NCBI GenBank assembly: GCA_046734455.1
Contig: JBKPRJ010000012.1
Coordinates: 1 to 47,373, forward strand
Source: DATEOR01 sp046734455
GTDB taxonomy: Bacteria > Actinomycetota > Thermoleophilia > Gaiellales > Gaiellaceae
Direction of reading: 5' to 3'
Length of the DNA stretch: 47,373 bases
Below the pieces are notes generated by a model. That model was not told where the DNA came from, made no database searches, and saw only the letters and a list, made by a program, of their open reading frames with translations. This document shows positions 8,241 through 16,240 of this stretch, piece by piece (positions within the stretch are counted from its first letter, which is position 1; every line of letters begins with the position of its first letter). Position numbers and translations under genes: made by a program.

Positions 8241-10247
8241 ATGACGGCGCTCGGTGCGCTCGCGATCGTCGTCCTTCTCATCCTGCCGCTCGGCTTCGGC
8301 GCCTCGTTCGCCGTGTACCCGCCCTCGGAGCTGAAGCTGCCGTCGCGGCTGGCGCTCGGCTTCGCGGGCGGCTACGCGATCACGGCGCTCTTCTCCTACG
8401 TGCTCATCCTCGCCGGAGTGTTCTACGCCCCGGTGGCCTATGCGCTGATGGGCGCCGCGACGGTCGCCTGCTGGCTCGTCGCGGGAAGGCGCGCGCCCCT
8501 CCTTTCGCATTTCCGTTCGCTTCGGCCGGGGAGCCTGAAGAAGGATCCGAGCACGATCGCCGGGCTCACCGTCATTGCGGCCATCGCGGCGCTGGCCGTT
8601 CCGGTGATCTCGGCGTTCCACGCTCGGATCCCGTTTCGCTACTGGGTCGACGGAATGCAGATCGCCCGGCTCCACGAGATTCCGCCGGCCTCGATCCAGT
8701 ACGGAGATCTCTATCCCACGGTGAGCAGCAAGGTGCTGCTCGACGCGTTCACGGCGGTCGTCTCGAGCGCCATCCCACAGGCCCAGGTCGCGGTCGGGCC
8801 GCTCCTCTGGGTGGCGACGGTCGGCACGGCTCTCGCGCTCTGGGCGGTCGCCCGCGAAGCCGGGCTCGTCATGACCGCTCCGCTGCTCGCCGTTCTCGTC
8901 GTCGCGAACCCGATCTTCCTCGGCGACGAGCTGACCATTGATCTCTTCGAGTACCGCGCCGAGGCGTTCGGGCGCCTCGTCGCCTTCGCCGCCCTCGCGT
9001 TCGGCGTGCGTGCGGTTCGCACGCGCACGATGAAGGACGCCTCCGTCGCCGGAGTCCTCCTGGCGGCCGCGGCGGGAACGCATCTCGTTCCGGCGCTGTT
9101 CGTCTGCCTGCTGCTCGCGGGCTTCGGCCTCGCAGCGCTCCTCTCGGAGCGATCGCGAGTCGTGTTCGGCGGGCTTCTTCGTGCCGGCGCGATCGTCTTC
9201 GGCGGAGCCGCGGTCGGGTACGGGCTCGTCCTTGCGGCTCCCGACGCGACGGGGCTCGGCGGGCCATCCGCCTCGAACCAGTACGGCGGCTACCCGCACG
9301 GCCTCGACCCGACGGCCTACCTCGCGAACGTCTCGGCGCATCCGGCTTCCGGCGCCTGGTACCGCCCGCCCTGGCAGGTCGTGTCGGCGTACTTCGGCCA
9401 GTCGCTGGACACCGGCGCCTTCCGGGATTCAGGCGCCTTGACGCTCACGGTGATCGGGCTCGCGGCCCTCGCGATCGCGGTCTTCGTACTCCTCCGCTCG
9501 AAGGCGCCGACGCGCTTCGCGCCGCTCGCGTGCTGGACTGCGGCGGTCGCCTCGATCCTGATCGCGCTCTTCTTTGCGCGCCGCTACGAGGTGTACACGC
9601 TCGGGACCTTCGGCATGCGCCGTCTCTTCGACTACGGGACGTTTCTCTTCGTCCTCGCCGGCGCCGCCCTGTTCGAGATCGGGCTCGCCCTCCTGCGCCG
9701 CTTCCGGCTCTGGCTCCCCCTGGCGGCCGGGCTCGCGGTCACGCTCGTCGTCGCAGCGGCCGCTCTGGCCGGGTACGCCCGCGAGCCGCGGCCGCAGGAC
9801 GCGCGCGCGATCCCGCTCCTCTCGTGGGTGCGGACGAACACGCCCTGCGACGCACGGCTGCTCATGAACGCGCGAACGGTCGGCGTCTTCCAGGCGACGA
9901 CCGGGCGGACGAGCGTCACCGAGGGGATGGGGCCGTTCCTGCGGCCGCTCATGCTGCGCCGGGTCGTGCGCCTGCTCATGGAGACCAAGCGCTTCTACGC
10001 CGATCCGGCCGCGCAGGGCGCGTTTGTCTCCGAGCGGGACGTCGACTACGTCATCGTCCTGCGGGGCGACGGGCTCGGGCTGGGAGGTCTCGTCGGGCCC
10101 GGGAACGTGGCGGCCTTTCGTGCCTCACCGGAGTTCCAAAGCGTCTACGAAACGCCGGATTTTGCCGTATTCAAGCCGCTCGAGCAGTCCTCCTCGCCGA
10201 GACAGCTGCCTCGCCGTTTTCCGTGCCGCACGACGCCGCTCGGGTGA
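8241..10247 (+). CDS. Large polytopic membrane protein, GT-C-like or polymerase-like
   Basis: 668 residues from ATG 8241, preceded by a strong ribosome site (GAGGAGAGG), unusual for this window. About a dozen hydrophobic segments cover residues 1-520, then a soluble tail of about 150. The outer loop after the fourth to fifth segments has RIPFRYWVDGMQIARLHEIP (about 131-150), and a second has DLFEYRAEAFGRLVAFA. It resembles its upstream neighbour in layout and may be a paralogue with the same kind of lipid-linked sugar chemistry. A Wzy-type polymerase is an alternative, since none is otherwise obvious in the window. A probable hairpin terminator follows at 10278-10306. Confidence 0.5.
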   Translation: MTALGALAIVVLLILPLGFGASFAVYPPSELKLPSRLALGFAGGYAITALFSYVLILAGVFYAPVAYALMGAATVACWLVAGRRAPLLSHFRSLRPGSLKKDPSTIAGLTVIAAIAALAVPVISAFHARIPFRYWVDGMQIARLHEIPPASIQYGDLYPTVSSKVLLDAFTAVVSSAIPQAQVAVGPLLWVATVGTALALWAVAREAGLVMTAPLLAVLVVANPIFLGDELTIDLFEYRAEAFGRLVAFAALAFGVRAVRTRTMKDASVAGVLLAAAAGTHLVPALFVCLLLAGFGLAALLSERSRVVFGGLLRAGAIVFGGAAVGYGLVLAAPDATGLGGPSASNQYGGYPHGLDPTAYLANVSAHPASGAWYRPPWQVVSAYFGQSLDTGAFRDSGALTLTVIGLAALAIAVFVLLRSKAPTRFAPLACWTAAVASILIALFFARRYEVYTLGTFGMRRLFDYGTFLFVLAGAALFEIGLALLRRFRLWLPLAAGLAVTLVVAAAALAGYAREPRPQDARAIPLLSWVRTNTPCDARLLMNARTVGVFQATTGRTSVTEGMGPFLRPLMLRRVVRLLMETKRFYADPAAQGAFVSERDVDYVIVLRGDGLGLGGLVGPGNVAAFRASPEFQSVYETPDFAVFKPLEQSSSPRQLPRRFPCRTTPLG

Positions 10248-10268
10248 GGCCTGAAGCCGCTTCTCTGC

Positions 10269-10274
10269 TACCAT
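10269..10274 (+). promoter_or_regulatory. Putative -10 element TACCAT upstream of sqdB
   Basis: TACCAT would place the start of transcription near 10281-10283, about 46 bases before the sqdB GTG, inside the left arm and loop of the hairpin at 10278-10306. A new transcript would then lack most of the left arm and escape that terminator. Confidence 0.35.
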
Positions 10275-10277
10275 CGG

Positions 10278-10306
10278 ACGCCGTGCGCTGAGGCGTATTT
10301 TTCTTT
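10278..10306 (+). terminator. Intrinsic terminator-like hairpin before sqdB
   Basis: ACGCC (10278-10282) pairs with GGCGT (10292-10296) around a nine-base loop, followed by ATTTTTCTTT. Such a T-run stands out in this GC-rich sequence. It would end the transcript of the membrane-protein genes at 3942-10247. The stem is only five pairs, so strength is uncertain. Confidence 0.5.
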
Positions 10307-10328
10307 GCGACCGGAGAGAGAGGTTCGT

Positions 10329-11555
10329 GTGCGGGTATTGATCCTGGGTGGGGACGGCTTCTGCGGATGGCCGACGTCGCTGCATTTGTCACAGCGGGGC
10401 CATGAGGTCCTGATCGTCGACAACTTCGCGCGGCGGAACGCGGACACGGAGCTCGAGGCGTCCTCGCTGACGCCGATCGCCCCTCTCGGCGTGAGGCTCT
10501 CCACATGGCGCGAGCAGACCGGCCGCGAGATCGGCTTCGAGCGCCTGAACGTCGCCCAGGACTACCACCAGCTCCTCGATCTCATCGGCGACTGGCGTCC
10601 CGACACCGTCGTCCACTTCGCGGAGCAGCGCGCGGCCCCGTACTCGATGAAGAGCTCGTGGCACAAGCGCTACACGGTCGACAACAACGTCAACGCGACG
10701 CACAACCTCCTGGCCGCGATCGTCGAGGCCGGCATGGACACGCATGTCGTCCATCTCGGGACGATGGGCGTGTACGGCTACGGCCCCGCGCCGGGATTGA
10801 AGATCCCCGAGGGCTACCTCGGTGTGAAGATCGAGGGCGCCGACGGCGAGGACATCGAGCAGGAGATCCTCTTCCCGGCCAACCCCGGCAGCGTCTACCA
10901 CATGACGAAGACGCTCGACCAGCTCCTCTTCGCCTACTACAACAAGAACGACGAGGTGTCGGTCACCGACCTCCACCAGGGGATCGTCTGGGGGACGCAG
11001 ACCGAGGACACCCGCCATGACGAGCGGCTCATCAACCGCTTCGACTACGACGGCGACTACGGCACGGTGCTGAACCGGTTCCTCATGCAGGCGGCGATCG
11101 GCTACCCGCTCACCGTCCACGGAACCGGCCGCCAGACGCGCGCGTTCATCCACATCCAGGACAGCGTGCGCTGCATTCAGCTGGCCGTCGAGAACCCTCC
11201 CGCGCAGGGCGAGCGGGTGCGCATCTTCAACCAGATGACCGAGACGCACCGGCTGATCGACCTGGCCGAGCTCGTCTCGCGCCTGACCGGCGCCGAGATC
11301 GACTTCGTCGACAACCCGCGGAACGAGGCGGCCGAGAACGACCTCTTCGTCGAGAATCGCCAGCTCCTCGATCTCGGCCTCGTGCCGATCACGCTCGAGG
11401 ACGGGCTCATGGCCGAGGTCACCGAGATCGCCGAAAAGTACTCTCACCGGTGCGACCCGGAGAAGATCCCGTGCCGCTCCTACTGGCGCAAGGACCTCGA
11501 GCAGGCGCAACCGGCCCGTGAGTCTCTGGTCGGCGCAGACAGACCGTCCTCGTAG
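10329..11555 (+). CDS. sqdB: UDP-sulfoquinovose synthase
   Basis: 408 residues. The enzyme makes UDP-sulfoquinovose from UDP-glucose and sulfite with NAD+. The N-terminus MRVLILGGDGFCGWPTSLHL is the SQD1/SqdB/Agl3 signature, including the Rossmann GGDGFCGW. VHFAEQRAAPYSM (95-107), HLGTMGVYGYG (142-152) with Thr145, and the YxxxK pair Tyr190-Lys194 (YHMTK) match the extended SDR active site. GTG 10329 follows GGAGAGAGAGG at a good distance and aligns with the family N-terminus; an earlier TTG at 10305 would add eight unneeded residues. No SQDG synthase (sqdX-type GT4) lies next to it. Instead a sugar epimerase follows and sulfotransferases are nearby, so the product may enter a surface glycan rather than a lipid, as with archaeal Agl3. 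Confidence 0.9.
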   Translation: MRVLILGGDGFCGWPTSLHLSQRGHEVLIVDNFARRNADTELEASSLTPIAPLGVRLSTWREQTGREIGFERLNVAQDYHQLLDLIGDWRPDTVVHFAEQRAAPYSMKSSWHKRYTVDNNVNATHNLLAAIVEAGMDTHVVHLGTMGVYGYGPAPGLKIPEGYLGVKIEGADGEDIEQEILFPANPGSVYHMTKTLDQLLFAYYNKNDEVSVTDLHQGIVWGTQTEDTRHDERLINRFDYDGDYGTVLNRFLMQAAIGYPLTVHGTGRQTRAFIHIQDSVRCIQLAVENPPAQGERVRIFNQMTETHRLIDLAELVSRLTGAEIDFVDNPRNEAAENDLFVENRQLLDLGLVPITLEDGLMAEVTEIAEKYSHRCDPEKIPCRSYWRKDLEQAQPARESLVGADRPSS

Positions 11556-11557
11556 AG

Positions 11558-12502
11558 ATTCCGGCTCGAGCTCTCGTCACCGGCGCGTGCGGCTTCATCG
11601 GGGCGAACCTCGTCCCCAAGCTGCTCGCCCGCGGCGTCGAGGTCCGCGCGCTCGACGATTTCTCGCGCGGTAGCGCCTCCTATCTGGACGGCGTCGACGT
11701 CGAGATCCAGGAGGCGGACATCCGGGACGAGGAGGCCATGGCCCGCGCGGTCGAAGGCGTGGATGCGGTCGTTCACCTGGCCGCCTTCGGCTCGGTGGTG
11801 GAGTCCGTTCAGGATCCGATCCCGAACTTCGACGTGAACGTGCGCGGCACCCTCGTCGTGCTGCGCGCGGCGGCGGCGGCCGGCGTGGGGAAGGTCGTCT
11901 TCGCCTCGACCGGCGGCGCGATCATGGGCAATGCGGAGCCCCCCGTGGACGAGGGCACGCTGCCGTGGCCGATCTCGCCCTACGGGGCGAGCAAGCTCTG
12001 CGGCGAGGCGTACTGCCACGCCTTCGCGGGCTCCTTCGACCTCCAGGTCGTCGCGCTGCGCTTCGCCAACGTCTATGGGCCGATCTCGGCGCACAAGAAG
12101 GGCGTGATCACGAACTTCATCCGCCTCGCGCTGCGCCGGGAGCCGCTCGTCGTCTACGGCGACGGCGCGGCGACCCGCGACTTCCTCTACGTCGAGGATC
12201 TCTGCGACGGGATCTGCGCCGGCCTCGAGGCGCCGCTGAAGGACGAGGTCGTGCACCTCGCCTCGGGTCAGGAGACCTCGATCGGCTCGCTCGCGGAGCT
12301 CATCCTCGAGCTCACGGGCGCGGCCGGTGTACCGGTCACCTACGAGGAGCGCCGGCGCGGCGAGGTCGAGAGGACGTTTGCCCGGCCGGATCGCGCCGCC
12401 GAGCTCCTCGGCTTCGCGCCCGCCCACACGCTCGCGGAGGGCCTCGCGAAGACCGTCGAGTGGTTCGCGGAGCGCGAGCAGGCTCCGTCCTCCGTCGGCT
12501 AG
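11558..12502 (+). CDS. NAD-dependent sugar epimerase/dehydratase (extended SDR), apparent AUU start
   Basis: 314 residues if translation starts at ATT 11558. This gives M-P-ARALVTGACGFIG, with the Rossmann GxxGFIG (9-15) where the family has it. Ser117-Thr118 and the YxxxK pair Tyr142-Lys146 (YGASK) form the active site; RFANVYGP and GDGAATRDFLYVEDL are typical of GalE-like epimerases. The frame has a TGA at 11519-11521 and no ATG, GTG or TTG before ATG 11738. Starting at 11738 would delete the whole NAD-binding fold. ATT lies two bases after the sqdB stop, so coupled initiation at a rare AUU is the simplest reading; a base-call error is the alternative. It probably epimerises a nucleotide sugar for the same glycan as sqdB. 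Confidence 0.75.
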   Translation: MPARALVTGACGFIGANLVPKLLARGVEVRALDDFSRGSASYLDGVDVEIQEADIRDEEAMARAVEGVDAVVHLAAFGSVVESVQDPIPNFDVNVRGTLVVLRAAAAAGVGKVVFASTGGAIMGNAEPPVDEGTLPWPISPYGASKLCGEAYCHAFAGSFDLQVVALRFANVYGPISAHKKGVITNFIRLALRREPLVVYGDGAATRDFLYVEDLCDGICAGLEAPLKDEVVHLASGQETSIGSLAELILELTGAAGVPVTYEERRRGEVERTFARPDRAAELLGFAPAHTLAEGLAKTVEWFAEREQAPSSVG

Positions 12503-12534
12503 GGAGAACCGCGGAGCCCCGAGCAGGCCCTCGG

Positions 12535-12540
12535 TATCCT
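12535..12540 (+). promoter_or_regulatory. Possible -10 element TATCCT
   Basis: TATCCT lies ten bases before ATG 12551, slightly further than the six to eight bases seen at other leaderless starts in this window. There is no Shine-Dalgarno. Confidence 0.3.
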
Positions 12541-12550
12541 TCCGCGCGGC

Positions 12551-14056
12551 ATGGCGAACAGAGCTCTCGTGATCGGCTGGGACGGTGCGGACTGGGACAT
12601 CCTCGACCCGCTCATCGCCGCCGGAGACATGCCCGCTCTGCAGGGGCTCGTCGAGCGCGGGCGGCGCGGTGTCTCGCGCTCCTGCATGCCGTCCCACTCC
12701 TGGGCGGCGTGGCCGACGTTCCTCACCGGGCGCGATCCCGGAGGGCACGGCGTCTTCGACATCCTCGAGTACCGGCCCGGCGCATCGCGCAGGCTGCCGG
12801 TCTCGTCGCGCTCGATCCTCGCCCCGACCTGGCCCGACCGCTTCACGAGCGCCGGGAAGACCTCCCTGGTCGTCAACGTCCCCCTCACGTTCCCCGCGCC
12901 CGAGATTCAGGGCGTGGTCATCGCCGGGGGCCCGATTCCGCCCGGCACGACCTACAGCCATCCCGCGGATGCCGGCCCTCGCCTGGAGTGGCCGATCAAC
13001 GGGGGTTCCTGGACGACGTTCCGCAACAAGCCGGTCGAGCTGGTCGAGGAGCTCGAGGACATCACTCGCCGCCGGGCCGAGGCCATGCGGGCGCTCCTGG
13101 ACGAGCAGCCCTGGGATGCGGCGTGCCTCGTCTTCGTCTCGCCGGACCGGGCACAGCACTGCCTGCTCGAATACGTCCATCCCGGCCATCCCGCGTACGC
13201 GGAGGCCTCCGCCACTCCGGTCGCCGAGCGCGTGCGCGACCTCTACCGGCTGCTCGACAAGGAGCTCGCCTCGCTGCTCGAACGGGTGGACGACGACGAC
13301 CTCGTCATCCTCATGTCCGACCATGGGCACCAGCCCGTCACGCGCTCGCTGTCGATGAACAAGATCCTCGAGCACGAGGGCTTCCTTCGCTTCGGCGCAG
13401 GGTCGAGGCTCGTGAACCTGCTGTCCTGGGGCCGCGTCCGCGCAGTCGCGCGCGTTCTCTACGACAAGCTCCGCCTCCACGGGCGCGTAGCCGTGCCGAC
13501 ACCGCCGCTCGACTGGTCGCGCACGAAGGCCTACACCAGCGTCGTCTCGACGGGAGAGGGCGTCTCGGTCAACCTCGTCGGCCGCGAGCCGCACGGAACC
13601 GTCGACCCCGCCGACTACGAGCGTGTGCGGGACGAGGTCGCGGAGAAGCTCTTGGAGTTCGAGGACCCGGAGACCGGGCTGCGCCCGATCGGACACGTGG
13701 CGCGCAAGGAAGAGGTGCTCTCCGGCCCGTATCTCGACCGGGCGCCCGACCTCCTTCTGCAGCCGGCCCCTCTCTACAGCCTCGCCCGCGCACGGCACAT
13801 GGTCGCGCCCGCCGACTGGCTCTCCGGCGACCACAGGCCCGAGGGCATCTACGTTCTCGCCGGACAGGGCATCGCGCACGAGGAGGGCCCGGAGATCTCG
13901 CTCGCGGACTTCGCCGAGCAGATCGCGCGTGCGGTCGGGCTCGAGCCGGATGCGGAGTGGAGCAGCGCTGCCCCCACCGAGTCGGTCGGGGTCTACAGCG
14001 CGGAAGAGGAGCGCCAGGTGGAAGAGCGCCTGCGCGGTCTTGGCTACCTGGAATAG
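12551..14056 (+). CDS. Alkaline-phosphatase-superfamily phosphodiesterase-like enzyme
   Basis: 501 residues, related to type I phosphodiesterase/nucleotide pyrophosphatases. Asp11 in VIGWDGADW is the first metal ligand. The nucleophile loop reads MPSHSWAAWPTFLTG (46-60), with Ser50 where relatives usually have Thr (PPITVPAW in the paralogue at 28428). SDHGH near residue 256 and DHRPEG near 425 supply further metal ligands. There is no signal peptide or membrane segment, so it appears cytoplasmic. Such enzymes hydrolyse or transfer phosphate or sulfate esters; the substrate here is unknown, but position between sqdB/epimerase and the flippase points to glycan or nucleotide-sugar chemistry. Confidence 0.75.
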   Translation: MANRALVIGWDGADWDILDPLIAAGDMPALQGLVERGRRGVSRSCMPSHSWAAWPTFLTGRDPGGHGVFDILEYRPGASRRLPVSSRSILAPTWPDRFTSAGKTSLVVNVPLTFPAPEIQGVVIAGGPIPPGTTYSHPADAGPRLEWPINGGSWTTFRNKPVELVEELEDITRRRAEAMRALLDEQPWDAACLVFVSPDRAQHCLLEYVHPGHPAYAEASATPVAERVRDLYRLLDKELASLLERVDDDDLVILMSDHGHQPVTRSLSMNKILEHEGFLRFGAGSRLVNLLSWGRVRAVARVLYDKLRLHGRVAVPTPPLDWSRTKAYTSVVSTGEGVSVNLVGREPHGTVDPADYERVRDEVAEKLLEFEDPETGLRPIGHVARKEEVLSGPYLDRAPDLLLQPAPLYSLARARHMVAPADWLSGDHRPEGIYVLAGQGIAHEEGPEISLADFAEQIARAVGLEPDAEWSSAAPTESVGVYSAEEERQVEERLRGLGYLE

Positions 14057-14084
14057 GCGCTCGGCCCGTGAACCGGGCGAGGGC

Positions 14085-15542
14085 GTGAGCGAAGAGCGGA
14101 CGCTCCTCACAGGGACCGCGCTGAACGTCGTCGGCCTCGTGGCCGGCGTCCTCGCCGCGCTCGGCGTCCAGATCCTCCTCGGGCACACGCTGCCGCCCGG
14201 CGGGTTCGGCCTCGTCACGGTGGCGGTGCAGGTCGCCTTCGTCGCGTCCGCCGGCAGCCGCTTCGGGATGGACATGGCCGCCGTGCGCCTCGTCGCCATC
14301 GGGCGCGGGGCTCGGGACGTCGGCAATCTTCGCAGCCTCGTTGAGCGCTGCGCCGGGATCGCGCTCGCGGCGAGCGTGCTGGTGGCCGCCGGCCTCGCGG
14401 CCACGGCACCCCTCTACGGCGAGTACTCGCGCGTCATCGCGCTCGCCGCGCTCAGCGTCCCGGTCATCGCTCTGACCAACGTCTACCTCGGCGCGACCCG
14501 CGGTCTGGGCCAGATGAGCCAGACGCTCTACGTGTTCTGGATCGGCCAGCCGCTCGTGTGGATCGGCGTCACCGGGGCTGCAATCGCCGCGGGTGGCGCG
14601 ACCGACGCAGCGGTGGGCGCCTGGGACGCGTCCTGGCTCGCGGCGGCCCTCGCCGCACGCATGCTCTGGCGCCGCGCGGCCGCAGGCTATGCGGAGCGGC
14701 CGGCGAGCCGGGGAGAAGTCAGGTCGGCGCTGCGCTACGGGCTCCCGCGCGCTCCCGCGGCGCTCCTCGCCCAGGCGATGTTCTGGGCCGACCTCTGGGT
14801 GCTCGCCGCCTTCGAGAGCGGGACCGAGCTGGACGCCTACTCGGCCGCTGCGCGGATCTCGCAGGTGCTGCTGCTCTTCCTCACCTCCGTGAGCCTCGTC
14901 TTCTCTCCCTTCGCCGCCGACCTCCACGCACGGGGAGAGCGGCAGCGGCTCGACCAGCTCTTCAAGCGCAGCACCCGCTGGGCGCTCGCGGCCACGCTAC
15001 CGCTTCTGATCGTGCTCTTCGTGGCGGCGGACGACGTCCTGCGCGCCTTCTCCCCCCGCTTCGCGGTCGGCGAGGAAGCACTCCGGATCCTCCTCGCCGG
15101 CCAGGCGCTGAACGTCGCGACGGGGAGCGTCGGCTTCATCCTGATCATGACGGGCTTCACCGGGGTCGACCTCGTCGACAACGCGGTCGCCGTCGGACTC
15201 CTCGTCGCTCTCGCCGCGGGGCTCACCGCGGCCTTCGGGATCGAAGGCACCGCCGCCGCGTCGGCCCTGAGCATCTCGGGACTCAACGTGGTGCGCCTCT
15301 TCCAGGTCCGGCGCCGGATCGGCATCCAGCCCTACGAGCGGTCCTATCTCGGTCTTGCCCTGCCGGCCGGAGCCGCGCTCTTGGCCTCCTTCGCCGTGCA
15401 CGCTCTCATGGCCGATCAGGCCTGGTGGCTGGCTCTCGGTACGACGGCGCTCGCCGGGCTGGCCGCCTACCTCGCGCTCTTGCCGGTCGTCCTGCCCGCG
15501 GAGGAGCGCGCGTTCATTCGCAAGCGCCTGCGCTCGGCCTAG
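14085..15542 (+). CDS. Polysaccharide flippase, Wzx/MATE-like
   Basis: 485 residues with about fourteen hydrophobic segments and short polar loops, the layout of the O-antigen/polysaccharide exporters of the MOP superfamily. The first segment begins directly (LLTGTALNVVGLVAGVLA, about 6-23), as in Wzx proteins, and LRYGLPRAPAALLAQAMFW lies in the middle, where the second half of the pseudo-repeat begins. It should flip undecaprenyl-pyrophosphate oligosaccharides across the cytoplasmic membrane. The frame is open further upstream, but that part overlaps the preceding enzyme. GTG 14085, after GGGCGAGG, fits the start of the first segment. Its stop shares CTAG with the convergent sulfotransferase at 15539. 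Confidence 0.8.
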   Translation: MSEERTLLTGTALNVVGLVAGVLAALGVQILLGHTLPPGGFGLVTVAVQVAFVASAGSRFGMDMAAVRLVAIGRGARDVGNLRSLVERCAGIALAASVLVAAGLAATAPLYGEYSRVIALAALSVPVIALTNVYLGATRGLGQMSQTLYVFWIGQPLVWIGVTGAAIAAGGATDAAVGAWDASWLAAALAARMLWRRAAAGYAERPASRGEVRSALRYGLPRAPAALLAQAMFWADLWVLAAFESGTELDAYSAAARISQVLLLFLTSVSLVFSPFAADLHARGERQRLDQLFKRSTRWALAATLPLLIVLFVAADDVLRAFSPRFAVGEEALRILLAGQALNVATGSVGFILIMTGFTGVDLVDNAVAVGLLVALAAGLTAAFGIEGTAAASALSISGLNVVRLFQVRRRIGIQPYERSYLGLALPAGAALLASFAVHALMADQAWWLALGTTALAGLAAYLALLPVVLPAEERAFIRKRLRSA

Positions 15543-16240
15543 TCCGCCGCCGACTCGGCGCTCGGGCCGAAGCGTCCCTCGTGGAGGCCGTCGGCGATCT
15601 CGATGAGCTCGTAGTCCTCCGCGTACCAGCGGGCGATCGCCTCGCGGCCGCGCTCGCCGATCGCCGTGTCACGGGGGTAGCTCGTCCGGTGCGCGCCGCG
15701 GTCGTCCCGGGGCAACAGCACAGTCCGCGGGATGCCGAGCAGCGTCTTCAGGCGCTCCCAGTCTTCGTCGAGGGTCTCCTGCCGCGCGACGTAGAGAACC
15801 TTGTCGAGGTTCTCGCGGAAGAAGGTGGGCCGGCCCGCCCACTGGGTCATGGGCCGGCGCAGCTGGCGGATCGACCGCATGGCGAACTCGGCGCGCCTGC
15901 GCTGCCTCCAGCCGTCGCCGAGGGCGTCGGCGAGCGCTTCGGGAGTCTCGAACCAGCCGAACGCCTTCCGCTCGTCGTCGCTCCATTCGCGGAAGTGGCG
16001 CGGACGGCCCTTCCGCAGCCGGCTGTAGAACCCCGACACGAACCGGCTCACCGGGTCACGGAAGGCGAGGACGGCCTTGTCCCCTTCAGGGACGTCGGCG
16101 AGCGTGACCTTGTGCCCGGGCTGCGCGGACAGCGGCCCCCACGGAGATTCGATCGGCCCCGTCTCTTCCTGCGCCTTTCTGACCGCGAAGCGCAGGGCAG
16201 TGCCGCCGCACTTACCGACGTGAATGAAGTGAACTGTCAT
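15539..16240 (-). CDS. Small sulfotransferase (family 2 type)
   Basis: 233 residues. The N-terminus is the PAPS-binding loop itself: FIHVGKCGGTALR (5-17) with Lys10, a form typical of heparan/uronyl 2-O-sulfotransferase-like and related bacterial proteins. FRDPVSRFVSGFY (60-72), with Arg61 and Ser69, is the 3'-phosphate site. At this length it is a minimal family member. It is last in the leftward run and starts 29 bases inside the end of the next sulfotransferase gene, so the two are surely co-transcribed. The stop overlaps the flippase stop by four bases. No signal peptide. The acceptor is unknown; location beside the ABC exporter suggests it sulfates the exported glycan. Confidence 0.85.
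   Translation of the reverse strand: MTVHFIHVGKCGGTALRFAVRKAQEETGPIESPWGPLSAQPGHKVTLADVPEGDKAVLAFRDPVSRFVSGFYSRLRKGRPRHFREWSDDERKAFGWFETPEALADALGDGWRQRRRAEFAMRSIRQLRRPMTQWAGRPTFFRENLDKVLYVARQETLDEDWERLKTLLGIPRTVLLPRDDRGAHRTSYPRDTAIGERGREAIARWYAEDYELIEIADGLHEGRFGPSAESAAD

Noticed and set aside
10283..10291. GTG CGC TGA as a minimal two-codon leader ORF ahead of sqdB
   Set aside because: It lies in the terminator loop, does not overlap the sqdB start, and sqdB has a good Shine-Dalgarno of its own.
11480..14404. Very long minus-strand open frame (over 900 codons) opposite the epimerase, phosphatase and flippase genes
   Set aside because: Low-complexity charged sequence without motifs, opposite well-supported genes; such frames are expected in GC-rich DNA with few stop codons.
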